NCBI GenBank assembly: GCA_002501535.1
Contig: DLTY01000053.1
Location: forward strand, 1-34,871
Origin: a bacterium UBP7_UBA7824
GTDB lineage: Bacteria; UBP7; UBA6624
Direction of reading: 5' to 3'
Length of the DNA: 34,871 nucleotides
How positions within the stretch are numbered: position 1 is the first letter of the stretch; the number at the start of each line of letters is the position of its first letter. The translations under genes and the position numbers were made by a program. This document shows positions 8,527 through 17,437 of the stretch, in pieces. The notes beneath the pieces were generated by a model that saw only the letters and a program-made list of their open reading frames with translations, was not told the origin of the DNA and made no database searches.

Positions 8527-11192
8527 TTAACAGAATAGCCTATTGCTGGATTAAAACTCCAGTCATTTGACCAGAATCCAGCAGCTAATATGCCACCTGA
8601 TCCTTTTGATTTAAATTCATTGTTTATTATCATGAAATCAGGAACTGTTACACCTGATGAAAATGGAAATATTTGAAAAGTATTTGAAAATCCTTTTTCG
8701 TCAACACCGCCTATTATCAATGCTAAAGTTTGATTGTTTTTATATTTTGAAAATGTTAAAAATTGAAATCCTGTTCCTGGATTCTTAAAGCTGCCAGCTC
8801 CATCTATGTTAACCGCATCTTCCTGATGCTCATAAGATATGAAAGAATTGTCCTGTATAAATATATTTGAAAGAAGATTAGTCTTTGGCCCACCTAAAAG
8901 TATCAAATTTTTATTTTGGAGATTTGAATTCATTATTTCTTTATCTGAGTAGATTTCAACCGAGCCTCTACCTCTTAAAAACCAATCATTTGCAATAAAT
9001 ACCGCTCTTTCAATTCTGTTTTTTGTTTGTTTCTCGCTTCCATTTGACCCATAGACGATAACGAAATCTTTTTCGAGTATCTGTCTTGCAGGCCCCATGC
9101 TTTCCGGCATCCTTTCCTCTCTAGATTCAATTTCTTCTTTTGTGCATTGCTGCCAGGTGTTTAATTTTTCCAATTTGCAAAAATAAGATTCGCCTTCTAT
9201 TGAAAAATTTTCTCCATCAATATTGATTTGATTTATTTTTTCATTGTAAATATTTGCTTCTTTTGCTAGTATTTTTAAACTTTTTATATTTAAGGTTTTT
9301 AAATAATGTGTTTTTTGCTGCACGTTAACTTGTATCTTTCCAAGTCTGTAAGGTGTGTTTAACTGTAAGGGTTTTATCCCACCTTTAGATTCAAAAGATG
9401 AAGTGTTTAAAACTGTAATAGAAAATTCATTTGTTGCTTGGGGTTTAGATTCAATATGGGAATTAAAAAAATTATTCATTTCTTGATCGTCTACAACTCC
9501 TCCCCACCAGTGACCTTTTCCTGGAACTTCAGACACAGTTGAGTCAACACCTTCTTCTAAAAGCATCCTTGACATTCTTCTTAAATGCCATGGAGGAACA
9601 GATTGGTCATCTCCGCCAACTCTTGCAAGAACAGGAATGCCTTTCATATTTGAAGCATATAGATCATTATTGTGTTCTGCTATTGATGTTTCTAAGATTC
9701 CCTTTAGTATTGGATCTATATAGCTATCTCCAGGTCTGAGGAAATAAGAAACATAATGCTGAAATTTAATCCATCCAGCAGCAGGAGCAGATGCAATTGC
9801 TCTATCGGGATATCGCAGAGAAAGGCTCCATGCTCCATGTCCACCCATTGAATGACCTGTAAAAAGAACCCTATATGGGTCATGTTTTCTTTTACTCAAT
9901 GATTTGATGTGTGTTGGCAATGCATGTAATGCATTCATTGCATTGATCCTTCCAGGACCCTCCCAATCATATCCAAATCTTCTTCTTCCTGTAGGTGCTA
10001 GAACCCAGGCATTTTCTTTTGACGAGTATGCTTCCGCTTGGCCCTCTGCTTTTACGCCAGCTCCATGTGTAGTGAGTATTACAGGACATGAAAATTTAAG
10101 AATTTGATCATTTAAAAAATCTTCTTCACATTCTTTAAGAGGAGCTCTTGCGGATGCGTATTGAATACTTCCATCTTGACCTATGAATGTATATCGAAAC
10201 GATTGATCCAATTTTCTACACCTTATTTGAAAATCATGATCTTGATGATCTTCCCCATTTGTTGAAATTGTTATTGTTGACCTCAAAGGACAATCTTCGA
10301 AATATTGTTCTATATTTTTTAATTTGATTGCAATTGGATAAACTTGACCAGGGGCTATTTTTACCTCTATTGTTTTACTTACAAGCTCCAGTGGTTTTTT
10401 TATATTTATGTTTATTTTGTTTATCCAATCATTAGAAGTATTTATTATTGGTATTGAGAAATAATTTGAAACAATTTCACCTTCAAGAAGGTCTGGAACA
10501 ATGGTATCTCCAGGCAGTATAAAAAAATTATCATTTGATTTTTTGAAATGACACTTGAAAGAATCTGATTCAAAACCACTCAAAGGTATTTTTATTGAAT
10601 GCTCTCCTTTACTTAAATTTACAAGAAACCACCCATATCCATCTGCATAAATGTCACCATTGACAATCTTATTGTTAATTAAAAATTTAGATGTTGATAA
10701 GCATTGTGCTAGATATTTTCCTGATTTTTCAACAAAAAATTTACCTATCGCCCATCCTTTAAATATTATCCCAGCCCAGCCATGATGATCTTGAAGCGGT
10801 TGCCACCTTACATCTGGGAATGATACATTGACCCAGCCATCATTTTTTGATTTGATTTTTTTCCAAGATATCATGCCACCATCTACAAGCTCACTAGGGT
10901 AAGATTTTTCGAAGTTAAATTCCTTTTTAGATATATCATCAAAAGATAAAAAAGGATCCATCCCAAGCTCTCTTGATCCGCTTGGAAATGGACCAATAAC
11001 ATGCCAGTCATCCATCCACTTTATGCCGTCTATTCCTCTATGTGTTTTCGTTTCTTTTTCATCAGGAATGGTGACAATATAGCAATTTTTTTTCATACTC
11101 CATTTTGCACCTGCTGTTCCAATCTTTACACAAGGCTCTTTCAAAAAAGGAGAGAGTGAAAAAAGTAATATTGTTATTGTTTTTATTAGCAT
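8514..11192 (-). CDS. Large secreted alpha/beta-hydrolase (S9-like peptidase or esterase)
   Basis: This protein is about 892 residues. From the ATG at 11192 it begins with a signal-peptide-like sequence (MLIKTITILLFSLSPF). The open frame extends back to 11324, but that region is charged, would run into the divergent GH20 gene, and hides the signal peptide. The N-terminal half (about 60-400) looks beta-rich and opens with DWHVIGPFPSG, a motif I associate with large secreted carbohydrate- or peptide-processing proteins. The hydrolase domain has the nucleophile elbow TGHSMGG (Ser448), an acid in GGDDQS (Asp528 or Asp529) and a histidine in GKGHWWGG (His561), forming a complete triad. The last 300 residues are unassigned. 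The substrate cannot be read from the sequence, but envelope or extracellular polymer hydrolysis is likely given the GH20 neighbour. Confidence 0.75.
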   Translation of the reverse strand: MLIKTITILLFSLSPFLKEPCVKIGTAGAKWSMKKNCYIVTIPDEKETKTHRGIDGIKWMDDWHVIGPFPSGSRELGMDPFLSFDDISKKEFNFEKSYPSELVDGGMISWKKIKSKNDGWVNVSFPDVRWQPLQDHHGWAGIIFKGWAIGKFFVEKSGKYLAQCLSTSKFLINNKIVNGDIYADGYGWFLVNLSKGEHSIKIPLSGFESDSFKCHFKKSNDNFFILPGDTIVPDLLEGEIVSNYFSIPIINTSNDWINKININIKKPLELVSKTIEVKIAPGQVYPIAIKLKNIEQYFEDCPLRSTITISTNGEDHQDHDFQIRCRKLDQSFRYTFIGQDGSIQYASARAPLKECEEDFLNDQILKFSCPVILTTHGAGVKAEGQAEAYSSKENAWVLAPTGRRRFGYDWEGPGRINAMNALHALPTHIKSLSKRKHDPYRVLFTGHSMGGHGAWSLSLRYPDRAIASAPAAGWIKFQHYVSYFLRPGDSYIDPILKGILETSIAEHNNDLYASNMKGIPVLARVGGDDQSVPPWHLRRMSRMLLEEGVDSTVSEVPGKGHWWGGVVDDQEMNNFFNSHIESKPQATNEFSITVLNTSSFESKGGIKPLQLNTPYRLGKIQVNVQQKTHYLKTLNIKSLKILAKEANIYNEKINQINIDGENFSIEGESYFCKLEKLNTWQQCTKEEIESREERMPESMGPARQILEKDFVIVYGSNGSEKQTKNRIERAVFIANDWFLRGRGSVEIYSDKEIMNSNLQNKNLILLGGPKTNLLSNIFIQDNSFISYEHQEDAVNIDGAGSFKNPGTGFQFLTFSKYKNNQTLALIIGGVDEKGFSNTFQIFPFSSGVTVPDFMIINNEFKSKGSGGILAAGFWSNDWSFNPAIGYSVNQEK

Positions 11193-11236
11193 AGACTTTA
11201 TATTAATGATTTTTTTAGAAACAAGAGGTATTTTAT
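11193..11236. promoter_or_regulatory. Divergent promoter region between secreted hydrolase and GH20 genes
   Basis: This 44-bp AT-rich gap must hold signals for both genes. On the plus strand AAGAGG at 11223-11228 sits 8 nt before the ATG at 11237 and supports that GH20 start. On the minus strand TTGTTT (11224-11219) and TATAAA (11202-11197), 16 bp apart, resemble a sigma-70 promoter. The -10 box lies only 4 nt from the hydrolase ATG, so the transcript would be nearly leaderless, or the box is fortuitous. Confidence 0.3.
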
Positions 11237-12901
11237 ATGTATTCAATTTTTCTTTATTTTCTTTTTTTGTTTGAAATGGATAAGCATCAAGTTTCAATAA
11301 TCCCTCAACCGAACAACATGACAATAACTGAGCAGGTTTTTAATTTTGATGAAGATGTTGTCTTTTATCTTGATTTTCAAGATGCAAAATCTTATGAGGT
11401 TTCTAATTATTTTTTTGAGATTTTAAATATTGTTCCGCATCCAAGCAAGCTAAAAGATGAAAGCCTAACAACTCCTTTTTCAGTGAGCCTTTTAGAGATG
11501 GTTGTCAATAAAGAACTCAAGCAAAAAAAAGTTGTTATAAGCGATGATCATCCCGCATTTAAAAATCCTGAAATTGGTGATGAAGGTTACATTCTTGACA
11601 TTAGTTCCGATACGATTTATATTGGAGCAAAATCACCTAAAGGTCTTTTTTATGCCATTCAAACGATAAGACAGTTGTTGCCTCTGAGCATTGAAAGAGA
11701 TAAAAAAAGTTGCCTTGATGAAAAATGTTCTCTTCCCGGTTTGAAGGTCAGCGATTTTCCAAGGTTTAAATGGAGAGGAATGCATCTTGATGTAGGTAGG
11801 CATTTTTTTAGCGTTGATGAAATAAAGAAATTTTTAGATTTGTTGGCATTTTACAAATTCAATAATTTTCATTGGCATCTCACAGAAGATCAGGGATGGA
11901 GAATTGAGATTAAAAAATGGCCAAGGCTTACTGAATTTGGTAGCTGCAGAAGCGAGTCTCCACAAAAAGGGAATAGGAATGCTGGGGACGGGGTTGAATA
12001 TTGTGGTTTTTACACTCAAAAAGAGGTTAAAGAAGTTGTTGAATATGCAGGACAATTATTTATTAATGTTGTTCCTGAGATAGAAATACCTGGACATTCA
12101 TCTGCTGCAATTGCATCTTACCCTCAGTTCGGAAACCCAAATGGACCTACTGAAGTCCTAACAAGATGGGGTGTTTCTGATGGGGTTTACAACATAAAAG
12201 AGGAAACTTTTCTCTTTTTGCAGGATGTTCTTTCTGAAGTTATGGATCTTTTTCCTTCAGAATTTATACATATTGGAGGAGATGAGGCTCCAAAAGGGCC
12301 ATGGAAAAACAATCCCGATGTTCAAGATTTCATCCAAAGAGAGGATTTGGTTGATGAGCATGGCTTACAGAGTTGGTATATTGCAAAAATAGAATCATTT
12401 TTAAATAAAAACAATCGACGCCTAATTGGCTGGGACGAGATTCAAGAGGGGGGTCTTGCTCCAAATGCTGCAATGATGGTTTGGAGAAATTGGCAATATG
12501 GAATAGATGCAGCAAACAAAGGTCATGACATTGTCATGTCTCCAACCTCTCATTCATATTTTGATTATTATCAAGATGACCCTGAAAATGAACCTGAGGC
12601 AATTGGTGGATACCTGCCATTAAAAAAAGTTTATTCGTTTGACCCTGTTCCTGAAGAGTTGGATAAAGATAAAATTAATAGAGTCTTAGGAGCACAGGGT
12701 AATTTATGGACCGAGTATATTTATGATTGGGATAAGCTTATGTATATGGCCTTTCCTAGAACTGTAGCGATGGCTGAAGTTGTCTGGACTTTGCCAGAGT
12801 TTAAAAATTATGATAATTTTTTGAAAAGATGGGAGATCAATTCAAAAAGACTTGATTCATTAGACGTTAATTATAGAAAACTTTCTGATAATGATTTTTA
12901 A
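11237..12901 (+). CDS. Beta-N-acetylhexosaminidase, glycoside hydrolase family 20
   Basis: This 554-residue enzyme removes terminal N-acetylglucosamine or N-acetylgalactosamine from chitin oligomers, glycans or muropeptides by substrate-assisted catalysis. The N-terminal GH20b-like domain (about 15-150) ends in a GLFYAIQTIRQLLP segment. The catalytic barrel starts at FKWRGMHLDVGRHF and continues with FHWHLTEDQGWRIE and EIEIPGHS. The catalytic pair is in HIGGDEAPK (Asp349, Glu350). GAQGNLWTEYI and PRTVAMAEVVW close the barrel. The N-terminus (MYSIFLYFLFLFEMDK) has a short hydrophobic run without leading basic residues, so export is likely but not certain. An alternative ATG at 11276 would remove it, but the Shine-Dalgarno favours 11237. 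It is divergent from a large secreted hydrolase, suggesting a polymer-scavenging pair. Confidence 0.92.
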   Translation: MYSIFLYFLFLFEMDKHQVSIIPQPNNMTITEQVFNFDEDVVFYLDFQDAKSYEVSNYFFEILNIVPHPSKLKDESLTTPFSVSLLEMVVNKELKQKKVVISDDHPAFKNPEIGDEGYILDISSDTIYIGAKSPKGLFYAIQTIRQLLPLSIERDKKSCLDEKCSLPGLKVSDFPRFKWRGMHLDVGRHFFSVDEIKKFLDLLAFYKFNNFHWHLTEDQGWRIEIKKWPRLTEFGSCRSESPQKGNRNAGDGVEYCGFYTQKEVKEVVEYAGQLFINVVPEIEIPGHSSAAIASYPQFGNPNGPTEVLTRWGVSDGVYNIKEETFLFLQDVLSEVMDLFPSEFIHIGGDEAPKGPWKNNPDVQDFIQREDLVDEHGLQSWYIAKIESFLNKNNRRLIGWDEIQEGGLAPNAAMMVWRNWQYGIDAANKGHDIVMSPTSHSYFDYYQDDPENEPEAIGGYLPLKKVYSFDPVPEELDKDKINRVLGAQGNLWTEYIYDWDKLMYMAFPRTVAMAEVVWTLPEFKNYDNFLKRWEINSKRLDSLDVNYRKLSDNDF

Positions 12902-12919
12902 TCCCGCTATTGTCTCTAG

Positions 12920-12931
12920 TCTAAATTTAGA
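12920..12931. repeat. Perfect 12-bp palindrome in the GH20-polX gap
   Basis: TCTAAATTTAGA reads the same on both strands and sits in the 41-bp gap before the GTG of the PolX-like gene. It could be an operator or a weak hairpin. In DNA this AT-rich, such palindromes also arise by chance, so the only support is its position in one of the few non-coding gaps. Confidence 0.3.
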
Positions 12932-12942
12932 ATTGAATCATT

Positions 12943-14499
12943 GTGGCTGATTCTTTGAATTTAAAAATATCCAAAATATTATCTAGATTAGCAGATTCAA
13001 AAGAGCTAATAGGCAGCAATCCTTTTAAAATTTCGGCAATACGAAAAGCTTCAAACACCGTAGCTAATTCGAATGATTCATTTCATTTAATAGATGATTA
13101 TCAAAAGATTCCAGGGATTGGACCCTCGATAGCAAAAAAAATAGCAGAAATAAAATTAACAGGAAGGCTTTCAGAGCTTGATGAGTTAGATGAAAAAATA
13201 CCAGCTGCTTTTTGGGAGTTATCTAAAATTCGAGGTTTGGGTCTTGGTTCTATGAAAAAATTATTTAAAGAAAAAATATTTAGTTACGAAAGCCTAAAAG
13301 AGAATATTTTTAAAAATGATTTAGCTTTTTTTTCCAAGTCTCAAAATGAGAACATAAGAAGAGGAATCAAGCTTTATGCAAGCTATAAGGGTAAGTTTTT
13401 ATTATCAGAAGGACAAGATATTTTTGAAGCAATACAAAATAAGTATCATCATATTGATTTTAGAGAAACTGGAGGCTTGAGGAGATGCGATGAAGTCTTA
13501 GAGTGTGTTGAATTAATTTATATTTGTGATCCTGGTTTCAATATTGGTAATTTTGCTTCTTCTCTTAAGGGGAGAGTTCAAGGTGAACAGATTGAATTTT
13601 CATATAATGGAAGGTCAATAAAGGTTTCAATTTCTAAAAAGAATGAGTTTGGCAAGAGATGGCTTGAAACAACTTCTACAAAAAAACATTTAGACAGCTT
13701 AAAGTTGTATAAAGTCGAATCCGAAGAAGAGATTTATGATCTTAATGGGTATTCTTACATTCCACCTGAGTTAAGAATATGGAATCCTTGCGAGTTTAAA
13801 AAAAATGTCCCTGAGCTTTTAAGCATAGATGATATAAATCTAGACATGCACATGCATACTAATTGGAGTGATGGTTTTGATTCAATAGATGATATGGTAT
13901 CTGGATCTTGCGCTAAAGGTTATTCAAGAATAGCTATTACTGATCACAGCAAGAGCGCTTCTTACGCAGGAGGGTTAAAAGAAGAGAGTTTGTTTGATCA
14001 GGTATCATATATAAAAAATAAAAATTGGGATTTAGAGGTTTTGACTGGGACTGAATGTGACATTTTGAATGATGGCTCTCTTGATTATGACGATTCTGTT
14101 TTAGAGAAAGTTGATTGGGTTGTAGCGAGTATTCATCAAAATTTAAATGGGGATCAAACTGAAAGGATATTGAAAGCTCTTGAAAACCCACATATTAATG
14201 TATTAGGTCATTCAACAGGCAGAAAATTATTAACAAGAGAGGGCTATGATGTTGATTGGCCCAAAGTTTTTTCAAAGTTGTTAGAGAGAAATATCGCTCT
14301 TGAGATTAACGGCAATCCTGAAAGGTTGGATGTTGATGCGAGCATTGCAAAGAATGCAAGTAAATCAGGCGTTAAGTTGTCTTTGAATACAGATGCTCAT
14401 TCGATAAAGCAGTTAGATTTTATGAAAATGGCCGTGAATCAAGCAAGAAGAGCTGGTCTAGATAGTTCATTTGTGTTGAATTCCGATTATCAAATCTAA
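12943..14499 (+). CDS. PolX-family protein: HhH + degenerate polymerase beta fold + intact PHP domain
   Basis: Bacterial PolX combines a polymerase-beta-like gap-filling domain with a C-terminal PHP 3'-5' exonuclease/phosphoesterase. Helix-hairpin-helix motifs are seen at KIPGIGPSIAKKIAEI (about 55-70) and again near 92-108. The nucleotidyltransferase core is recognisable as GGLRRCDEVLECVEL (177-191). There the family's GSxRR...DID becomes GGLRR...CVE, and the third Asp strand reads IKVSISKK with no Asp, so all three metal-binding carboxylates look lost. The PHP domain is complete: DMHMHT (from Asp301), ITDHS, TGTECD, ASIHQ, LGHSTGR, EINGNPERLDVD and LNTDAH. The length of 518 is shorter than the usual 570 or so. 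The start is GTG with little Shine-Dalgarno support. It lies 11 bp upstream of alaS. The protein is probably a PHP-type exonuclease or phosphatase rather than a polymerase. Confidence 0.85.
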   Translation: MADSLNLKISKILSRLADSKELIGSNPFKISAIRKASNTVANSNDSFHLIDDYQKIPGIGPSIAKKIAEIKLTGRLSELDELDEKIPAAFWELSKIRGLGLGSMKKLFKEKIFSYESLKENIFKNDLAFFSKSQNENIRRGIKLYASYKGKFLLSEGQDIFEAIQNKYHHIDFRETGGLRRCDEVLECVELIYICDPGFNIGNFASSLKGRVQGEQIEFSYNGRSIKVSISKKNEFGKRWLETTSTKKHLDSLKLYKVESEEEIYDLNGYSYIPPELRIWNPCEFKKNVPELLSIDDINLDMHMHTNWSDGFDSIDDMVSGSCAKGYSRIAITDHSKSASYAGGLKEESLFDQVSYIKNKNWDLEVLTGTECDILNDGSLDYDDSVLEKVDWVVASIHQNLNGDQTERILKALENPHINVLGHSTGRKLLTREGYDVDWPKVFSKLLERNIALEINGNPERLDVDASIAKNASKSGVKLSLNTDAHSIKQLDFMKMAVNQARRAGLDSSFVLNSDYQI

Positions 14500-14510
14500 A
14501 ATAATAATTA

Positions 14511-17048
14511 ATGAAATCACATGAAGTAAGAAGTAGATTTTTGAAATATTTCAAAAATAATGGTCATTCCATTGTTGAAAGCGCCCCTTTGCCAATAAAT
14601 GGAGATCCAACACTTTTATTTAATGCAGCTGGGATGGCTCCATTAAAACCTTATTTTTTAGGTGAAAAAAAACCTCCAAATAAAAGATTGGCTAGTTGTC
14701 AAAAATGCATAAGAACAATTGATATAGATTCTGTTGGCAAAACTCCAAGACATTGTACTTTTTTTGAAATGCTAGGAAATTTTTCTATTGGAGATTATTT
14801 TAAAAAAGAAGCTATTGAACTTTCTTGGGATTTCCTGTTGAGCGAACTACATTTAAAACCCGATAATTTATGGGTAACTGTTTATAAGGATGATTTTGAA
14901 GCAGCAGATATATGGATCAAAGAAATTGGATTCCCTAAAGATAAATTGCTTTTTTTGGATGATGATAACTTTTGGTCAATGGGTTCAAATGGGCCCTGCG
15001 GACCATGTTCAGAAATATTCTATGACTTTGGGGAGGAGGTTGACCCAGGAAAAACTCCAGCTAATAATTCTGAAAGGTTTATGGAGATATGGAATTTGGT
15101 TTTCATGTCAAATAATAAATTGAAAGATGGCACGATCGGGGATCTTCCTTGCAAGAATATAGATACAGGAATGGGTCTTGAAAGAGTGACTGCTGCAATC
15201 CAAGGAAAGAGTAGTGTTTTTGATACCGACATCTTTGAAGGTTCTTTTGATTTTTTAAATTCTTTATCTTCAAGCAAAAATGAAGAAAGCAGAAGGGTGA
15301 TTGCAGATCATTTGAAAAGCTCTGTTTTTTTAATAGCAGATGGGGTTTTGCCTTCAAATATAGGAAAAGGTTATGTTTTGAGAAGAATCCTAAGAAGGGC
15401 TATAAGAGCAGGAAGGACATTAGGAATAAATAAATCTTTTCTTAAAGACATGCTTCCCTCTATTTCTTTTTATGAGAATGTTTACCATGAGCTTAAAGAA
15501 AAAAGGGATTTTGTATCTAGCGTAATAGAAGGAGAGGAATTGCTTTTTAAAAAAACTGTTAGCAGAGGTGAAAGAGAGCTTGAGCTGCAGTTGGTAGGAT
15601 TCAAAGATAAAAAGATCCCAGGTTCAGTGCTTTTTGAAATGTATGACACTTACGGCCTTCCATTAGAGATATCTGAAGATATTGCTTCATTTAAAGGCTT
15701 GGAAATAGATTACGAAGGTTTTGAAGAGGGTATGAAAAAACAAAGAGAAAGATCTAAATCTGACAGGATAAAAAAGGATGATGCTTGGACCTATAAAGGA
15801 GAAAATCATCCAACCTCAAGAGAGGAAGGATATGTTTTGGAATCTGAAGTTAAAAGTTACTCTGTTAAAAAAGATAAAACAAGAATAATCGTAGATAAAA
15901 CTTGTTTTTATCCAGAGGGTGGGGGTCAGATTGGAGACAAAGGAAGATTCTTAGATCAATCTGGAAAATTGGTTCTAGATGTAAAAAAGACTTTCTGGGA
16001 TAGAGGAAAGTTGATCCATGAAGGTAAAGCTGATACGGAATTCAAAATAGGTGATTTTTTAAAGACGAAAATTAATAAGAGCCATAGATATGGTTGCGAA
16101 AGAGCTCATACAGCAACCCACTTGCTTCATGCTGCATTAAGGTTAATTTATGGTGATTCGGTCACACAGGCAGGCAGCCTTGTAGAAAATGATAGATTGA
16201 GATTCGATGTTACTTTAAATGAAAACATATCAGACTCTGATATTGCGAAGATTGAAAAAATGGTTTCTCAATGGATAGCTTCTAACTGCAATGTTAATAT
16301 TTCTTTTTCATCATTAAAAGAAGCGCGTTCCATTGGCGCTATGGCTTTATTTGGCGAGAAGTATGATGCTGAAAAAGTAAGAGTCGTGAGTATAGGTGAT
16401 GAAGTGGGGGAAAATTTCAGTATTGAATTATGCGGAGGAACGCATGTTGAAAAAACTAGTCAAATCGGATCTTTCATCATTTCAAATTTTTCGTCTATTG
16501 CACAAGGTGTCAAGCGATTTGAAGCTTTTACTGGTTTTTTATCTCAAGATTTAGCTGCAAGCTCTCATGGTGTAATAAAAAGAATTTCAAATAAATGGAG
16601 CATAAATAAAGATAAGTTTGAAGATAGGGTTTTATCACTTGAGCAAGAGTTAAAAGATTTAAGAAAGGTAAATAAAAATTTAATTGAGTTAAAAATTAAA
16701 AAGAACCATGATGAACTAATGGATTCTTCACAAAATATAAAAGGTATTTCTTTTGTTGTTCATAAAGGTGTAGATAGGGATATCCTGACTGATTTAGCGA
16801 AATCTTTTTCAAGCAACAAAGATCGTGTTTTGGCATTTTTGACCACAGAAGAAGAAAGTTTTAATTATTGTATTTCTGTTTCAAAAGCATTGGTAAAAGA
16901 AGGGTTAAATGCATCTGAAATTTTAAAAAATATTTCAGTATTTCTAAATGGAGGGGGAGGGGGACGAGATAGCTTTTCTCAAGGCGGGGGTAAAAACAGA
17001 AAAGGGATAGACAAGGCAATTGAATTCATTAAAAAAAGCATAAAGTGA
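14511..17048 (+). CDS. alaS: Alanyl-tRNA synthetase
   Basis: This 845-residue class II synthetase charges tRNA-Ala. The N-terminal catalytic core shows FNAAGMAPLKPYF, CQKCIRTIDIDSVGK and RHCTFFEMLGNFS, all hallmark AlaRS segments. The editing domain has HTATH (His533, His537) and CGGTH (Cys641, His645), the zinc-binding set that clears mischarged Ser or Gly. A coiled linker leads to the C-Ala domain with the glycine-rich GGGGGRDSFSQGGG near the end. The length is slightly below the usual 870. The stop overlaps the GTG start of ruvX (GTGA), and alaS next to ruvX is a widely conserved pair. Confidence 0.98.
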   Translation: MKSHEVRSRFLKYFKNNGHSIVESAPLPINGDPTLLFNAAGMAPLKPYFLGEKKPPNKRLASCQKCIRTIDIDSVGKTPRHCTFFEMLGNFSIGDYFKKEAIELSWDFLLSELHLKPDNLWVTVYKDDFEAADIWIKEIGFPKDKLLFLDDDNFWSMGSNGPCGPCSEIFYDFGEEVDPGKTPANNSERFMEIWNLVFMSNNKLKDGTIGDLPCKNIDTGMGLERVTAAIQGKSSVFDTDIFEGSFDFLNSLSSSKNEESRRVIADHLKSSVFLIADGVLPSNIGKGYVLRRILRRAIRAGRTLGINKSFLKDMLPSISFYENVYHELKEKRDFVSSVIEGEELLFKKTVSRGERELELQLVGFKDKKIPGSVLFEMYDTYGLPLEISEDIASFKGLEIDYEGFEEGMKKQRERSKSDRIKKDDAWTYKGENHPTSREEGYVLESEVKSYSVKKDKTRIIVDKTCFYPEGGGQIGDKGRFLDQSGKLVLDVKKTFWDRGKLIHEGKADTEFKIGDFLKTKINKSHRYGCERAHTATHLLHAALRLIYGDSVTQAGSLVENDRLRFDVTLNENISDSDIAKIEKMVSQWIASNCNVNISFSSLKEARSIGAMALFGEKYDAEKVRVVSIGDEVGENFSIELCGGTHVEKTSQIGSFIISNFSSIAQGVKRFEAFTGFLSQDLAASSHGVIKRISNKWSINKDKFEDRVLSLEQELKDLRKVNKNLIELKIKKNHDELMDSSQNIKGISFVVHKGVDRDILTDLAKSFSSNKDRVLAFLTTEEESFNYCISVSKALVKEGLNASEILKNISVFLNGGGGGRDSFSQGGGKNRKGIDKAIEFIKKSIK

Positions 17049-17434
17049 AAAAAATTATTTCTTGTGATGTCGGCACAAAATTTCATGGTTTTGCCTTGTC
17101 TGATTCAAGTCGAAAATTTGTAATAAAAAGCTGGACAAAAAAGATATTAAATTCTTCCTCGGGACTAATATGTAACGAGGCCTCTGATAATGATGTTGAT
17201 TTAATTGCAATAGGTCTACCTGTAAGGATGAGTGGTGGTGATTCAGACATGTCTATACACATTAAATCAATAGCTAAAAATTTAACAAAAAAAGGTTTTG
17301 AGGTTTTTTTTGTTGATGAGAGATTAACTACCGACAGGAGTCTTGATACTGATGAAAGAAATAGGAAATCAGCCGAACTAATACTTAAAATTGCTTTAAA
17401 GAAAAAGGAATATCAGGATCGTCTTTTAGATTGA
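17045..17434 (+). CDS. ruvX: RuvX/YqgF-family nuclease (pre-16S rRNA processing or Holliday-junction resolvase-like)
   Basis: This 129-residue RNase H-fold protein shows CDVGTKFHGFALSD (Asp8), IAIGLPVRMSG and VDERLTT (91-96). YqgF trims the 5' end of 16S rRNA in E. coli, and related proteins resolve Holliday junctions. The last family motif, DxxAAxxIL, reads NRKSAELIL, so the third acidic ligand is Asn106. The loop between DERLTT and this motif is short. It starts at a GTG that overlaps the alaS stop by 4 nt and ends 3 nt from the convergent exchanger gene. Membership is clear from motifs and from the alaS linkage. Full metal-dependent nuclease activity is uncertain because of the Asn. Confidence 0.85.
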   Translation: MKKIISCDVGTKFHGFALSDSSRKFVIKSWTKKILNSSSGLICNEASDNDVDLIAIGLPVRMSGGDSDMSIHIKSIAKNLTKKGFEVFFVDERLTTDRSLDTDERNRKSAELILKIALKKKEYQDRLLD

Positions 17435-17437
17435 TTT

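Noticed and set aside
11193..11324. Longer N-terminus for the secreted hydrolase (open frame to 11324)
   Set aside because: It would overlap the GH20 gene, is charged and unlike a leader, and would bury the clear signal peptide that begins at the ATG at 11192.
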